From: Pseudomonadota bacterium
GTDB taxonomy: Bacteria; Pseudomonadota; Alphaproteobacteria; Sphingomonadales; Sphingomonadaceae
Assembly (NCBI GenBank): GCA_023386515.1
Contig: JAEWJQ010000359.1
Location: forward strand, 1 to 6,276
Direction: 5' to 3'
Length of the DNA stretch: 6,276 nt
The notes beneath the pieces were generated by a model. That model ran no database searches and was not told where the DNA came from. It worked only from the letters and a program-made list of their open reading frames with translations. Made by a program: the position numbers and the translations under genes. This document shows positions 5,040 through 6,276 of this stretch, piece by piece. The first letter of the stretch is position 1. Every line of letters begins with the position of its first letter.

Positions 5040-6276
5040 TTACAGTCCCGCCGCGGCCAGCATCGGCGATGCGCCCTGCTCGGCCTCGTCGGCCAGCTGG
5101 CGGAACATCGCGAACAGCTCGCGGCCCATGCCCTCGGCGGCCGGCGGCGCCTCGGCGAGGGGCCGTGCGTCCCATTCCGCCGCATCGACCAGCGCCTCCA
5201 GCGTCCCGGTTTCGGCGTCGAGCCTGATCAGGTCGCCGTCGCGGATCTTGCCGATCGCGCCCTGGCCTAGGGCCTCTGGCGAACAATGGATCGCGCACGG
5301 CACCTTGCCGCTGGCACCCGACATCCGACCGTCGGTGAGCAGTGCGACCTTGAAGCCGCGGTTCTGCAACACGCCGAGCGGCGGGGTCAGCTTGTGCAGT
5401 TCCGGCATGCCGTTGGCGCGGGGGCCCTGGAAGCGGACCACGACCACGACGTCGCGCTCCAGTTCGCCGGCCTTGAAGGCGGCGAGCACGTCGGCCTGGT
5501 CGGTGAAGACGCGCGCCGGCGCCTCGATGATCCAGCGCGACCGTTCCACCGCCGACACCTTGATGCAGGCACGGCCGATATTGCCGGTCAGGATCCGCAT
5601 GCCGCCGTCGGGCGAGAAGGGGTTGCTCGCCGGGCGCAGGATCGTCTCGTCGCCGCTGTCGCCGACCGGGTCCCAGGCCAGCGCGTCGTCCTTCATCACC
5701 GGTTTTTCGGCATAGGCGCTGAGATCACCGCCGCCGATCGTCGGGATGTCGCCGTGGAGCAGTCCGGCCGACAGCAGTTCGCGGATCACGAACGGCATGC
5801 CGCCCGCTTCCTCGAAGCCGTTCACGTCCGCCGATCCGTTCGGATAGACGCGCGCGATCAGCGGCACCGCCTGGCTGAGCCGATCGAAATCCTCCCAGTC
5901 GATGACGATCCCCGCCGCGCGCGCGATCGCCGGCAGATGCATCAGATGGTTGGTGGAGCCGCCGGTGGCGAGCAGGCCGACGGCGGCATTCACGACCGCA
6001 CGCTCGTCGACGCAATGGCCGAGCGGCCGGTAATCATCGCCGCGCCAGCCGAGTCCGGCGAGCCGATGCACCGCGGCGCGCGTCAGTTCCTGGCGCAGCT
6101 TGGTCTGCGGCTGGACGAAGGCGGCGCCGGGCATGTGCAGGCCCATCACCTCCATCATCATCTGGTTGGTGTTGGCGGTGCCGTAGAAGGTGCAGGTACC
6201 CTTGCCGTGATAGGCCTGGATCTCGGTGTCGAGCAGTTCGTCGCGCGTCGCCTCGCCGACCGCATAGCGTTCGCGG
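5040..6276 (-). CDS. edd: 6-phosphogluconate dehydratase (partial, N-terminus beyond window)
   Basis: Edd dehydrates 6-phosphogluconate to KDPG, the committing step of the Entner-Doudoroff pathway. It is an iron-sulfur enzyme of the IlvD/Edd family. The C-terminal 411 residues of an expected protein of roughly 600 are visible; the reading frame stays open to the right edge, so internal Met codons are not the start. The first visible residues, RERYAVGEATRDELLDTEIQ, are followed by GKGTCTFYGTANTNQM, whose Cys (codon 6192-6194) is a conserved cluster cysteine. Later come GGSTNHLMHLPAIARAAGI, FQGPRANGMPELHKL and the second family signature, ALLTDGRMSGASGKVPCAI. The FYGTANTNQM and ANGMPELHKLTPPLG segments point to Edd rather than dihydroxy-acid dehydratase IlvD. 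The first family signature (CDK type) would lie outside the window. It is the upstream gene of edd-glk-eda here; zwf and pgl often precede it in relatives. Confidence 0.97.
   Translation of the reverse strand, partial: RERYAVGEATRDELLDTEIQAYHGKGTCTFYGTANTNQMMMEVMGLHMPGAAFVQPQTKLRQELTRAAVHRLAGLGWRGDDYRPLGHCVDERAVVNAAVGLLATGGSTNHLMHLPAIARAAGIVIDWEDFDRLSQAVPLIARVYPNGSADVNGFEEAGGMPFVIRELLSAGLLHGDIPTIGGGDLSAYAEKPVMKDDALAWDPVGDSGDETILRPASNPFSPDGGMRILTGNIGRACIKVSAVERSRWIIEAPARVFTDQADVLAAFKAGELERDVVVVVRFQGPRANGMPELHKLTPPLGVLQNRGFKVALLTDGRMSGASGKVPCAIHCSPEALGQGAIGKIRDGDLIRLDAETGTLEALVDAAEWDARPLAEAPPAAEGMGRELFAMFRQLADEAEQGASPMLAAAGL

Noticed and set aside
3520..5715. A 731-codon open frame on the + strand across eda, glk and edd
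   Set aside because: It lies antisense to three clearly identified enzymes, has no recognisable domain and is rich in Arg, Ala, Asp and Gly in low-complexity fashion, as expected of a shadow frame in GC-rich DNA.
1..6276. Search for CRISPR arrays, tRNA or rRNA genes, insertion sequences and toxin-antitoxin pairs
   Set aside because: No regularly spaced repeats, tRNA-like folds, rRNA motifs, transposase motifs or terminal inverted repeats were recognised.

Overview
The window looks like a chromosomal core region of a high-GC alphaproteobacterium, most likely a sphingomonad (Sphingomonas or a relative). This rests on GC-rich codon use, the gene order fabG-acpP-fabF-mltG, and an Entner-Doudoroff cluster edd-glk-eda. 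The family-level assignment is inference from gene content and protein style; there is no rRNA gene to settle it.

The left half (1-3183) reads on the + strand. It opens with the last nine codons of a probable fabG (1-30), then acpP (152-388), a strong intrinsic terminator (425-463), fabF (558-1814), mltG (1838-2806) and a small exported protein with the four-cysteine pattern of the Rap1a/Tai family (2809-3183). FabG, AcpP and FabF are the reductase, acyl carrier and condensing enzyme of type II fatty acid synthesis. MltG is the inner-membrane transglycosylase that cuts nascent peptidoglycan. The spacings 23 bp (fabF-mltG) and 2 bp (mltG-Rap1a-like) suggest that these three genes are co-transcribed. 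The terminator after acpP would let this very abundant carrier be made in excess of the downstream genes. An 18-bp perfect palindrome lies in the fabF leader, 23 bp before the start codon.

The right half (3364-6276) reads on the - strand: edd (running off the right edge), glk and eda. Together these phosphorylate glucose (Glk), dehydrate 6-phosphogluconate to KDPG (Edd), and split KDPG to pyruvate plus glyceraldehyde-3-phosphate (Eda). The glk-eda gap is 9 bp and the eda ribosome binding site overlaps the glk stop codon. The edd-glk gap is 89 bp and contains two small adjacent stem-loops.

The two operons converge on a 180-bp intergenic stretch (3184-3363) that holds a short REP-like hairpin and no recognisable gene. 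Most of the window is ordinary housekeeping DNA. The least ordinary items are the Rap1a/Tai-like gene, with codon use unlike its neighbours, and the palindrome in front of fabF. I did not find a convincing new multi-gene system.
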